Positions 13,765-21,200 of a stretch of 25,850 bases of DNA are shown here, piece after piece. Numbering within the stretch: the stretch's first letter is position 1; every line of letters begins with the position of its first letter. Origin of the DNA: a virus; IMG/VR virus record IMGVR_UViG_3300028394_000284, positions 1 through 25,850 of that record. One strand, written 5' to 3'. A program made the translations under genes and the position numbers. The notes under the pieces were generated by a model, which did not search any database, was not told the DNA's origin, and was given only the letters and a program-made list of their open reading frames with translations.

Positions 13765-14307
13765 ATGGCAACAAGCAGTTTTGGAAAAGCATTTAAAGCG
13801 GCTCGCGACGCAGGCGAAAAAGAATTTGAGTTTGGCGGGAAAAAGTACAACACAAAAATAAAGGACGAAGATTCAGAGAAATCTGAACGTACTGCCGAGC
13901 AGCGGAAAAAAAGCGACACGATGACCTCTCTAATGTCGGCTGAGCGAAACATGCCAGAAGGCACTTCAGATTTGGCAAAACAAAAAATTAAGGAAGCTGT
14001 TGGTAATGCGCAGCGCAACTATGCAGGAAACCCGCCTAAAGGCGTAAACGCAATTGATAAGGGCGGCGCAAGTCGTTCTTTAAAAGTTTTAGAAGATCGT
14101 GATAAAGATACAGAGCGTTCAAACATTAAAGCTGCCGCAGATGATATGCGCGGTAGAAAAATGGAAGGTGAAATTCTGAACAACATGATTACCAACCCCC
14201 CAATGAAAAAAGGCGGAATGGTAAAGATGGCTTCCGGCGGTATGACAGCTTCCAGTCGTGCTGATGGCTGTTGCGTCAAGGGCAAAACTCGCGGAAAGAT
14301 GGTGTAA
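13765..14307 (+). CDS. Basic protein with SFGKAFKAARDAG module and RADG tag
   Basis: AAGGGG lies six bases upstream. The N-terminus SFGKAFKAARDAGEKEFEF plus GGKKYNTKIK is a compact module that I recall from many phage virion or lysis-associated proteins, of unknown role. The middle (45-140) is charged and helical. The C-terminus has MKKGGMVKMASGG and ends SSRADGCCVKGKTRGKMV. It shares its tail with the two preceding large basic genes although the bodies are unrelated. At 180 aa it appears complete. Confidence 0.74.
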   Translation: MATSSFGKAFKAARDAGEKEFEFGGKKYNTKIKDEDSEKSERTAEQRKKSDTMTSLMSAERNMPEGTSDLAKQKIKEAVGNAQRNYAGNPPKGVNAIDKGGASRSLKVLEDRDKDTERSNIKAAADDMRGRKMEGEILNNMITNPPMKKGGMVKMASGGMTASSRADGCCVKGKTRGKMV

Positions 14308-14309
14308 TC

Positions 14310-14486
14310 ATGGCAACCGCAAAACCCAATAGCGCTGTAGCTAAGTCTTTAAAAAAGGCTGGGTTTTACGGCGCAAGTAAACCTAAGCGGTTGGGTATTA
14401 TCAACAAAGTTACAACAAAACCTCAGCGGATAGAGATGGTTGATAAACTGTTTTTAGCCAAAAAAGTTAAAGGTGGTAAAAAATGA
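14310..14486 (+). CDS. Very basic small protein (58 aa)
   Basis: The start at 14310 lies two bases after the previous stop; an in-frame ATG at 14271 would run into the previous gene and is less likely. The product is rich in Lys (MATAKPNSAVAKSLKKAGFY, then KPKRLGIINK and LFLAKKVKGGKK) with no acidic cluster. It probably contacts DNA or the acidic inner face of a capsid. I do not recognise a family. It ends in ATGA overlap with the next gene. Confidence 0.62.
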   Translation: MATAKPNSAVAKSLKKAGFYGASKPKRLGIINKVTTKPQRIEMVDKLFLAKKVKGGKK

Positions 14487-15127
14487 TGTCCTCTCGCGGT
14501 ATGGGCGCAATCAGCCCTTCTAAGATGCCCAAGGGTAAAAAAGAAGCCCGAAGGGATGACACCGACTTCACTGAGTACAAAAAAGGTGGGTTGGCAAAAC
14601 AAGCTGCTACCGCCATAGCCATGAAAGAAGCAGGCAAGAAGCCTAAGAAAATGGCTGAAGGTGGGAAAACCTTAGCCGAACAAGCCAAAGAAAAGATTGC
14701 GGAGTACAACAATTCAAATAGTGGCGGTTCATCTAACGATGTTGTTCCGTATGTGCAAGCAATGGGCGGCAAGGATAAGTACGGCATTGGTGGCGGCGGG
14801 AAAGCTGGCTTTAGAAAAAAACTGGATGAAGATACGGACATAAGCGCATACCTTGAGGCTGGCGGGTTTAAACCCAAAAAAGGCGAGTTTCAAGGAAAAA
14901 TTATGGGCGGCGGTGTAACGTACAACAAGAGATTTTCTGAAGGCGGTAAAACAAAATCCAAGGTAAACGAGGCGGGCAATTACACCAAGCCAGAGTTACG
15001 CAAACGAATTTTCAACAGCGTCAAAGCTGCGGCAATTGTGGGTACAGGCGCAGGACAGTGGAGTGCAAGAAAAGCGCAGGTAATGGCTAAACGATACAAG
15101 GCTGCTGGCGGGGGATACAGAGATTGA
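14483..15127 (+). CDS. Basic Gly-rich protein with conserved C-terminal domain (214 aa)
   Basis: The N-terminal 80 residues have the low-complexity Lys/Gly style of the neighbours (KKGGLAKQ, EGGKTLAEQ). The centre is glycine-rich (YGIGGGGKAGFRKKLDEDTD). The last 55 residues form a clear conserved domain: VNEAGNYTKPELRKRIFNSV, then GQWSARKAQVMAKRYKAAGGGY, which I recall from phage and giant-virus proteins of unknown function. AAGG is upstream. The TGA stop overlaps a TTG start (TTGA) of the following gene. A nucleic-acid or capsid-interior role is plausible. Confidence 0.75.
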   Translation: MMSSRGMGAISPSKMPKGKKEARRDDTDFTEYKKGGLAKQAATAIAMKEAGKKPKKMAEGGKTLAEQAKEKIAEYNNSNSGGSSNDVVPYVQAMGGKDKYGIGGGGKAGFRKKLDEDTDISAYLEAGGFKPKKGEFQGKIMGGGVTYNKRFSEGGKTKSKVNEAGNYTKPELRKRIFNSVKAAAIVGTGAGQWSARKAQVMAKRYKAAGGGYRD

Positions 15128-15357
15128 AAGCGCCACAGCAATCCCTTAAAAATTGGGGCGATCAAAAATGGAGAACCAAAAGTGGTAAAAAATCTTCTGA
15201 CACAGGTGAAAGATACCTTCCTGAAGCTGCAATTAAAAGCCTTAGCCCTGCTGAGTACGCTGCAACAACGCGTGCAAAACGTGCTGGCAAAGCTAAAGGG
15301 CAGCAGTTCGTAAAGCAACCGCCTAAAGTGGCAAAGAAAACGGCAGGATTTAGATAA
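15124..15357 (+). CDS. Basic conserved domain protein (77 aa), TTG start
   Basis: Translation appears to start at TTG (15124) overlapping the previous stop, with GGGGG seven bases upstream; no ATG is available. The product begins KAPQQSLKNWGDQKWRTKSG and continues GERYLPEAAIKSLSPAEYAATTRAKRAG, ending KQPPKVAKKTAGFR. This is a recognisable phage family (possibly DUF5872; the name is from memory). The Trp-rich basic start followed by a helical pair suggests a small nucleic-acid-binding or virion protein. It overlaps the next gene by one base. Confidence 0.72.
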   Translation: MKAPQQSLKNWGDQKWRTKSGKKSSDTGERYLPEAAIKSLSPAEYAATTRAKRAGKAKGQQFVKQPPKVAKKTAGFR

Positions 15358-15560
15358 TGGTTAATTTCATTCAAAAGCAAATTGAGATGTCTGAGCGCAT
15401 GTTTGAACTCATGCACAGGGATCATAAACAGCGTATGGAACAAATTGTTATGTGGGCTGATATGAATGACAGCCTTATGCGTAAGCTTGAAGAGCGAGAC
15501 AAAGAAATTAGTCGTCTGAACTTACTTTTAAAAGCGCATGAAACTGCGGAAAAAATATAA
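15357..15560 (+). CDS. Small coiled-coil protein (67 aa)
   Basis: TAATG overlap with the previous gene. Nearly the whole protein looks helical with heptad-like spacing (MSERMFELMHRDHKQRMEQI, then LMRKLEERDKEISRLNLLLK). It is Met-rich and lacks Cys, signal or membrane segments. It directly precedes the first adaptor gene, again with one shared base, so it may be an assembly partner or oligomerisation factor. No family recognised. Confidence 0.68.
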   Translation: MVNFIQKQIEMSERMFELMHRDHKQRMEQIVMWADMNDSLMRKLEERDKEISRLNLLLKAHETAEKI

Positions 15561-16504
15561 TGGCACAAACATCCGGCGCATCAGCATTTAACCTTGACCT
15601 CACAGAGTTGGTCGAGGAGGCGTTTGAACGCGCTGGTGGTGAGCTTCGCACCGGATATGACCTGCGTACAGCCAGACGCAGTTTAAACATCATGTTTGCT
15701 GACTGGGCAAACCGTGGTATTAACCTTTGGACTATCGAAACCGGCACGATTAATCTGGTTCAAGGACAAAATACCTACGCCCTACCTGACGACACCATTG
15801 ATTTGCTTGAGCATGTCATCAGAACACAGGCAAATGTTGCCGCAACTCAGGCCGATTTGAGCATCACTAGGATTAGCGTTTCTACCTACGCTACGATCCC
15901 CAACAAGATTACTCAAGCCAGACCTATTCAAGTTTGGATTCAACGATATAACGGACAGACTAGTCCTATATCCGCTACGTTAACTACAACAATTACGTCT
16001 ACGAGTACATCTATTGTGTTGAGTGATGTTACGGGTTTACCCGCATCTGGGTTTGTAAAGATTGATAACGAAATTATCAATTACAGTTACATCACGCAGA
16101 ATACAAACGCTGTATCTGGGACTTTGAATAACTGTTTCCGTGGTCAACAAAACACAATTGCAGCGGCACACACCTCTGCGGCTACCGTCTATTGGCAGCA
16201 AGTCCCCGCGTTCACCGTTTGGCCTACACCAGACAATGTACAGACTTATCAATTTGTATATTGGCGTTTGCGACGTACCCAAGACGCAGGCGGCGGTGTC
16301 AACATCATGGACGTACCTTTCAGGTTTATCCCTTGTATGGCGGCTGGCCTGTCGTACTACATCGCCGCAAAGATTCCAACTGGCGCAGAGCGCATCCCAT
16401 TCCTTAAGTCCCAGTATGACGAGGCGTGGGAACTAGCAGCATACGAAGATCATGAGAAAGCAGCATTACGTTTGGTTCCTAGACAGACCTACATTGGGAG
16501 GTAA
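15560..16504 (+). CDS. Head-tail adaptor, P22 gp4-like, with inserted beta domain
   Basis: Adaptors of this type bind below the portal and start the short tail. The N-terminal part (ELVEEAFERAGGELRTGYDL, then LNIMFADWANRGINLWTIE, YALPDDTIDLLEHVI) and C-terminal helix region (FRFIPCMAAGLSYYIAAK, YDEAWELAAYEDHE) form the gp4-like frame. Residues about 136-212 interrupt it with a Ser/Thr-rich beta module (TSIVLSDVTGLPASGFVKID, then CFRGQQNTIAAAHTSAATVYW) familiar from many phage tail proteins. At 314 aa it is much longer than P22 gp4 (166 aa), which fits an insertion. The gp4 link is from memory of the family. Confidence 0.78.
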   Translation: MAQTSGASAFNLDLTELVEEAFERAGGELRTGYDLRTARRSLNIMFADWANRGINLWTIETGTINLVQGQNTYALPDDTIDLLEHVIRTQANVAATQADLSITRISVSTYATIPNKITQARPIQVWIQRYNGQTSPISATLTTTITSTSTSIVLSDVTGLPASGFVKIDNEIINYSYITQNTNAVSGTLNNCFRGQQNTIAAAHTSAATVYWQQVPAFTVWPTPDNVQTYQFVYWRLRRTQDAGGGVNIMDVPFRFIPCMAAGLSYYIAAKIPTGAERIPFLKSQYDEAWELAAYEDHEKAALRLVPRQTYIGR

Positions 16505-16506
16505 GC

Positions 16507-16896
16507 GTGGGTAATCGTTACGCCTCTGGCAAGAATGCAATTGCTGAGTGTGACCGGTGTGGGCAGCGGTTTAAACTGAAGATTCTGAAGACCGAGATCA
16601 TTAAGACAAAACAATATAACTTGTTGGTTTGTCCTGAGTGTTGGGATCCAGATCACCCTCAGTTGCAATTGGGGATGTATCCTGTGGATGACCCACAGGC
16701 TTTGAGAAATCCTAGACCTGACCGCAGTTATGTGATTTCAGGTTTGTTGGCGGATGGCGAGTTGGGTGGTGGTAGTCGGGTATTTCAGTGGGGTTGGAAC
16801 CCTGTTGGTGGAGCAAGTGGGTTTGACACTCTTTTAACACCAAATAACTTGGTTTTGGTGGTAGAAATTGGTACAGTAACGGTAAGCGTAACTTAG
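16507..16896 (+). CDS. Zinc-ribbon protein (129 aa), GTG start
   Basis: A GTG start at 16507 follows GGGAGG by five bases, and that site lies in the end of the previous gene. Two Cys pairs, CDRC (15, 18) and CPEC (42, 45), form a likely zinc ribbon separated by RFKLKILKTEIIKTKQYN. WDPDHPQLQLGMYPVDDPQA and NPRPD follow, a stretch I recall from other phages. The C-terminus is Gly/Trp-rich (SRVFQWGWNPVGG) and beta-like, so it may be a zinc-stabilised tail or connector component. Function unknown. Confidence 0.78.
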   Translation: MGNRYASGKNAIAECDRCGQRFKLKILKTEIIKTKQYNLLVCPECWDPDHPQLQLGMYPVDDPQALRNPRPDRSYVISGLLADGELGGGSRVFQWGWNPVGGASGFDTLLTPNNLVLVVEIGTVTVSVT

Positions 16897-16905
16897 GAGT
16901 TAATC

Positions 16906-17085
16906 GTGGACAAAAAAGATTTAAAGCAAGACAAAAAGATGATTGCTGGCGCAGTGCACAAGCATGAGAAAAAGCTTCACCCCGGCAAGCCTATGACTAA
17001 ACTAGCCAAAGGCGGCAAGACCAACGAGATGATGCTAAGTATGGGCCGTGGTATGGCTAAAGTTGCAAATCAGCGAGGTAAATAA
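16906..17085 (+). CDS. Small basic protein (59 aa), GTG start
   Basis: This gene is easy to miss because it starts with GTG; AGGAG lies six bases upstream. It reads MDKKDLKQDKKMIAGAVHKH, then KLHPGKPMTKLAKGGKTNEMM and MGRGMAKVANQRGK, strongly basic. I recall similar short proteins in related phages. The AKGGKT segment matches the Lys/Gly motifs of the basic cluster upstream. The stop overlaps the next ATG (TAATG). It is most likely a small virion or DNA-associated protein. Confidence 0.75.
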   Translation: MDKKDLKQDKKMIAGAVHKHEKKLHPGKPMTKLAKGGKTNEMMLSMGRGMAKVANQRGK

Positions 17086-17351
17086 TGGCTAAATTCAGCG
17101 ACAAACGAATGGGTAAAGAGGTTGGTAACGCTATGGTGTACGCCGAGCCACACACCATGTCTGGTAAGGCTGTGGGCATTTCTTCTACTCCCGGCAAAGA
17201 GCCAAATCACAGTAAAGCCGACACGGTCAACATGAGCATTGGCGCTATCAGCAAAGCTGCTGGCGACAAACAGGTCAAAACTAGCGGTATTAAAGTTCGT
17301 GGCACTGGCGCGGCTACTAAAGGTCTGATGGCACGAGGCCCGATGGCATGA
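17085..17351 (+). CDS. Small basic protein ending in GTGAATKG tail (88 aa)
   Basis: TAATG overlap with the preceding gene. The N-terminus MAKFSDKRMGKEVGNAMVYAE leads to a Ser/Gly/Lys-rich middle, and the protein ends VRGTGAATKGLMARGPMA. That tail differs from the RADG tail of the upstream cluster but has the same KG style (AATKG versus ATKGKT). No enzyme motif is visible. GAGG near its end serves the next gene, which overlaps it by four bases. Confidence 0.68.
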   Translation: MAKFSDKRMGKEVGNAMVYAEPHTMSGKAVGISSTPGKEPNHSKADTVNMSIGAISKAAGDKQVKTSGIKVRGTGAATKGLMARGPMA

Positions 17352-18271
17352 ATTACACCGAACTCAGTAACGCTATTCAAGCGTATACAGAGAACACGGA
17401 GACTAGCTTCGTGGCGGAGATTCCTGTCTTTGTGGAACAGGCTGAGCAACGTATTTATAACTCGTTGCAGTTCCCCTCGATTCGTAAGAACGTGACAAGT
17501 ACTGTTGCGATAAACACAAAGTATTTAGACTGCCCTCTTGACTTTTTAGCCGTGTACTCTATGGCTGTGATATTGCCATCAGGGGAGTACAAATACTTGC
17601 TGAACAAAGATGTCAACTTTATTCGTCAGGCATATCCATCCCCTAGCGATAAGGGGGAGCCAACGTATTACGCACTATTTGGCCCCACGGTATTAAATTC
17701 TGTAATTTACGACGAACTCTCGTTCATCATTGGCCCAACCGCCGATGCAAATTACGGCGTTGAGCTGCACTATTACCACTACCCAGAGTCAATTGTGCAA
17801 AGCCCTGTTGCTATTTTGGGCGCAATTACTGGTGGCAGCGCATATACGGCGGGTACTTATTTTAATGTACCCTTGACTGGCGGTACAGGTAGCGGAGCGT
17901 TAGCAACGGTTACTGTTTCTGGCGGCGCGGTAACAGCGGTAACTATTACGAATGGTGGGCTGTACTATACGGCTGGCGGGTCTTTGTCAGCTTCCGCCGC
18001 AAATATTGGTGGAACAGGTTCTGGCTTTTCAGTGTTAATTAGTACTGTAACTAATTCTGATGGACGGTCATGGCTGGGGGACAACTTTGACACCGTGTTG
18101 TTGTATGGCTCGTTGCTTGAAGCTTACACTTACATGAAGGGTGAAGCCGACATGATGGCGCTGTACAACCAGAAGTTCATGGAAGCTCTTGCGTTGGCTA
18201 AGCGTTTGGGTGATGGTATGGAGCGCCAAGACGCTTACCGTTCTGGTCAATTTAGACAGGCGGTGACCTGA
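17348..18271 (+). CDS. Second adaptor (phage SU10 adaptor-like) with inserted beta domain
   Basis: The N-terminus MNYTELSNAIQAYTENTETS plus FVAEIPVFVEQAEQRIYNSL, RKNVTSTVAI and DFLAVYSMAV matches adaptor proteins of short-tailed phages such as SU10, by recall. The fold resumes at WLGDNFDTVLLYGSLLEAYT with a C-terminal helix. Residues about 154-233 are a Gly/Thr/Val-rich beta insert (GGSAYTAGTYFNVPLTGGTG, GGAVTAVTITNGGLYYTAGG) that repeats the style of tail-fibre modules. At 307 aa it is longer than the usual adaptor for that reason. It overlaps both neighbours. Confidence 0.78.
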   Translation: MNYTELSNAIQAYTENTETSFVAEIPVFVEQAEQRIYNSLQFPSIRKNVTSTVAINTKYLDCPLDFLAVYSMAVILPSGEYKYLLNKDVNFIRQAYPSPSDKGEPTYYALFGPTVLNSVIYDELSFIIGPTADANYGVELHYYHYPESIVQSPVAILGAITGGSAYTAGTYFNVPLTGGTGSGALATVTVSGGAVTAVTITNGGLYYTAGGSLSASAANIGGTGSGFSVLISTVTNSDGRSWLGDNFDTVLLYGSLLEAYTYMKGEADMMALYNQKFMEALALAKRLGDGMERQDAYRSGQFRQAVT

Positions 18272-18693
18272 TGGCGTTTACCGGCAACTTCTCCTGCGAT
18301 GTTTTTAAGACTGGGCTGATGAACGGCACGTTCAACTTCACTTCGGGGACGTTTTATATTGCACTCTATACCAATGCAGCCACGCTTGATGCGTCTACCA
18401 CGGCTTATACGGCTACGGGCGAGGTTGTGGCTTCTGGGTACACGGCTGGTGGGCTGGCACTTACGATTGCGCAAACCCCCACGGTAGGTACAGGCAACAC
18501 CGCTTATATCTCATTTAACAACGCGGCTTGGACTTCGGCACTAACCGCTCGCGGTGCTTTAATTTACCAAAGTGGTAGTGGAAACCCCGCAGTTTGTGTA
18601 CTTGATTTTGGCGCAGATAAGACTTCAACTTCAACATTCACGGTACAGTTTCCCGCTGTATCAAATACTTCAGCAATCATAAGGATAGCGTAA
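18271..18693 (+). CDS. Tail/fibre-associated structural protein A (140 aa)
   Basis: A beta-rich protein with the pattern CDVFKTGLMNG, TFYIALYTNAATLDASTTAY, EVVASGYTAGG, then strands to the end (FTVQFPAVSNTSAIIRIA). It is clearly paralogous to the product at 18897. I recall this family from many uncultured phages as a virion protein without known role. TGATG overlap with the adaptor gene suggests coupled translation. Confidence 0.72.
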   Translation: MAFTGNFSCDVFKTGLMNGTFNFTSGTFYIALYTNAATLDASTTAYTATGEVVASGYTAGGLALTIAQTPTVGTGNTAYISFNNAAWTSALTARGALIYQSGSGNPAVCVLDFGADKTSTSTFTVQFPAVSNTSAIIRIA

Positions 18694-18887
18694 TGGCACT
18701 TGTAAATACAACTAAAGGCAAAATGGATGAATCTTTGCTTGAAAAGAAAGAAGGTTCAGTCGATAATGATAACGAATACACAACTTGGCTTGAGTATTGG
18801 TTAGATGGAGAACTTGTCCACCGTTCGGCGCATGTTCAGTTAAAGAAAACGCCCCCAATTGCTGCTGAAGCAGCGTCTCTTACATAA
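18693..18887 (+). CDS. Small acidic hypothetical protein (64 aa)
   Basis: AAGGA lies seven bases before the ATG, and the start shares one base with the previous stop. The sequence MALVNTTKGKMDESLLEKKE is followed by NEYTTWLEYWLDGELVHRSA and ends in an Ala-rich tail. It resembles a small beta-hairpin protein. It separates the two paralogous structural genes and may be a partner of both. No family recognised. Confidence 0.7.
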   Translation: MALVNTTKGKMDESLLEKKEGSVDNDNEYTTWLEYWLDGELVHRSAHVQLKKTPPIAAEAASLT

Positions 18888-18896
18888 GGAAACATC

Positions 18897-19382
18897 ATGG
18901 CAAATACCCAAGCAATGTGTACTTCGTTTCTAGGCGAAATTCTCACTGCCACACACAATTTTGGAACTGCCCCTATTCGTGCAGTTACAACTCCCGACGT
19001 TTTTAAAGCAGCTTTGTATCTTACATCTGCTACGGTAAACGCGAGCACTACAGCATACAGCGCTACCAATGAGGTGTCGGGTACTAACTATACTGCTGGC
19101 GGCGTAACGATTACAGGCTCACCTGCATGGAATGCCCCAACAGCAACCAATAGCTCTGCAACCGCTGGCACTGCATTTACGACACCCACGGCTTCGATCA
19201 CGTACACAACCGTGACTTTGGCAACGGCGTTTGACTCAGTGTTGATTTATAACTCTACTCAGAGTAATAAAGCTGTCAGCGTACACACCTTCGGTTCTCA
19301 AACAATCACTGCTGGTACGTTTACATTGACTATGCCTGCTAACACCACTGCTGCTGCATTGTTGCGTATCGCTACAACTTAA
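18897..19382 (+). CDS. Tail/fibre-associated structural protein B (161 aa), paralogue of A
   Basis: Shares with the gene at 18271 the block FKAALYLTSATVNASTTAYS plus EVSGTNYTAGG, at the same relative position, and the same strand-rich ending (GTFTLTMPANTTAAALLRIA). It has a slightly longer N-terminus and central Thr/Ser-rich segment. AAGGA lies six bases upstream. Probably a virion component related by duplication to protein A. Confidence 0.74.
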   Translation: MANTQAMCTSFLGEILTATHNFGTAPIRAVTTPDVFKAALYLTSATVNASTTAYSATNEVSGTNYTAGGVTITGSPAWNAPTATNSSATAGTAFTTPTASITYTTVTLATAFDSVLIYNSTQSNKAVSVHTFGSQTITAGTFTLTMPANTTAAALLRIATT

Positions 19383-19391
19383 GGGTAGTGT

Positions 19392-20198
19392 ATGGCTCTC
19401 GGGTGGGGCGGCGACACGTGGGGTGACAATGGTTGGGGCGGCGCAATTCCTACTACGGGTAATGTGGCTGTTTCAACTGTTGGTACGGCCACGCCTATTG
19501 TTTCTGTAGCGATTACGGGTGTAGACGCTTCGGGGGCAGTTGGTACAGTTGTTCAAAGTCAGTTAGTCGCAGTGGCTGGTAATTTAGTAAATGCGTCGGC
19601 TGGTACGGCTGGGGCCTCTGTTACGTTTGCTTTGACAGGTGTCAGTGCAACAAGTTTAGTTGGATTCGGCTGGGGCCAAGGGGCTTGGGGTGATAATCCG
19701 TGGGGCGGCTCTAGTCTAGGTTTTGCTGAGGAATACAGCGGTGCGGGCGTTAGCGCCACTGGCGCTGTAGGTAGTGTCACTGTTGCCGAGCGCTCCATTG
19801 CTATAACAGGTGTTAGCGCTTCTGGTGTAGCGGGCACAGTGGTTAGCGTAAATGCTATGGCGCTGACAGGCGCTGGGAGTGCAGGCGGTGTAGGTACGGT
19901 TGCGGTTACAAGTACTCTTGGTTTAACGGGCAACGAGGCTTTTGGTCAAGCGAGCCAAGTTATTGTGCCGGTGAATTCCAACCAAGCGTTGGCTTTTGTG
20001 GGGACTGTACTCAATGTAACAACCGTGGGATTGACCGGTATATCTGCTTCGGGCGCTTTAGGGACTATGGGGTTGATTAGGACACATAGTTTGACAGGTA
20101 ATTTGGCAAGAGGCAGTGCTGGGGATGTGGTAGCTGTTTACTGGAAATTAATTGATGACAACCAGTCAACAATTTGGCAAAATATAAACACTTCGTAA
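19392..20198 (+). CDS. Repetitive tail/fibre protein with WG motifs (268 aa)
   Basis: The protein is built from repeats. GWG-x-G/D-x-WGDN-x-WGG occurs at residues 4-17 and again near 93-107. Around them are about eight units of roughly 25 residues based on TGVSASGxxGTV (examples: ITGVDASGAVGTVV, ITGVSASGVAGTVV, LTGISASGALGTMG). The C-terminus, WKLIDDNQSTIWQNIN, is different and may attach to another tail protein. AAGGG precedes the start. Such regular beta-type repeats are typical of fibre shafts. No catalytic motif. Confidence 0.72.
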   Translation: MALGWGGDTWGDNGWGGAIPTTGNVAVSTVGTATPIVSVAITGVDASGAVGTVVQSQLVAVAGNLVNASAGTAGASVTFALTGVSATSLVGFGWGQGAWGDNPWGGSSLGFAEEYSGAGVSATGAVGSVTVAERSIAITGVSASGVAGTVVSVNAMALTGAGSAGGVGTVAVTSTLGLTGNEAFGQASQVIVPVNSNQALAFVGTVLNVTTVGLTGISASGALGTMGLIRTHSLTGNLARGSAGDVVAVYWKLIDDNQSTIWQNINTS

Positions 20199-20207
20199 GG
20201 AACGGAC

Positions 20208-21200
20208 ATGGCAGCAACAACAACTCTTTTGAGCTTGGTCACCCCCACACAGGGTACGCTCTCTGGTACGTGGGGCGACACAGTCAACTACGGTATTACT
20301 GATTACCTTGACATTGCCATTGCGGGCACATTGTCCTTTGCGGGGGACGGCGCTATCACACTGGCAAACACCACAGGCAGCGCGTCAGGAAACGCGATAA
20401 CTACTACAACAGCCCAGTACATGGTGATCCGTATCACCGGCACACAAACTGTTACCAAGGTTATTACAGGCCCAAGCTACAGCAAGCTGTACATGGTGGA
20501 TCACGCAGGCGCTACCAGCGCGGTAACATTCAAAGCCTCCGGTCAAACAGGTGTCTCTGTCGCTGTAGGTGAGAAGTGTTTTGTGTATTACAACGGCACT
20601 GACTATGTAAAAGTTGCTACTAGCACAGGTACAGGATCAGTGACAAGTGCAAGCGTAGTGTCCGCCAACGGCTTTGCAGGCACAGTAGCAACCGCTACAA
20701 CAACACCAGCCATCACCCTTACAACATCTATTACGGGTGTTTTAAAAGGTAACGGCACGGCAATTTCTGCTGCTACTGCTGGTACTGACTATATAGCTCC
20801 ATCGGGAGCTTTAGGTACACCATCAAGCGGCACACTGTCTTCTTGTACGGTTGATGGCACAGATGCTGTTGGTTTTAGAAATATTCCTGTTAACAGCCAA
20901 AGTGCGGCATATACAGCAGTATTAGCAGATTCGGGGAAAGTAATTTTTCACCCGTCAACTGATGCTAATGCTCGAACATTTACGATTCCGGCAAATAGTT
21001 CCGTAGCTTATCCAGTTGGCACTGCAATTACATTCATAAACATGACAAGCCAAGTGGTAACTATCGCAATTACTACCGATACAATGTATTTAAGCAGTGC
21101 TGGTACAACTGGCTCACGTAGTCTTGCTCAATATGGCTCAGCTACAGCAATTAAAATGACTACAACAACTTGGTTAATTTCAGGGAGTGGACTGACATGA
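20208..21200 (+). CDS. Tail fibre protein (330 aa)
   Basis: The N-terminus has the phage fibre pattern LVTPTQGTLSGTWGDTVNYG plus ITDYLDIAIAG. The centre carries VVSANGFAGTVATATTTPAI and GVLKGNGTAISAATAGTDY, a module widely seen in phage fibres. The C-terminal domain (AAYTAVLADSGKVIFHPST, then FTIPANSSVAYPVGTAITFIN) is a common fibre-tip module. AAGGA lies six bases upstream. It likely contributes to host recognition. The stop overlaps the start of the glycine-rich adhesin. Confidence 0.85.
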   Translation: MAATTTLLSLVTPTQGTLSGTWGDTVNYGITDYLDIAIAGTLSFAGDGAITLANTTGSASGNAITTTTAQYMVIRITGTQTVTKVITGPSYSKLYMVDHAGATSAVTFKASGQTGVSVAVGEKCFVYYNGTDYVKVATSTGTGSVTSASVVSANGFAGTVATATTTPAITLTTSITGVLKGNGTAISAATAGTDYIAPSGALGTPSSGTLSSCTVDGTDAVGFRNIPVNSQSAAYTAVLADSGKVIFHPSTDANARTFTIPANSSVAYPVGTAITFINMTSQVVTIAITTDTMYLSSAGTTGSRSLAQYGSATAIKMTTTTWLISGSGLT

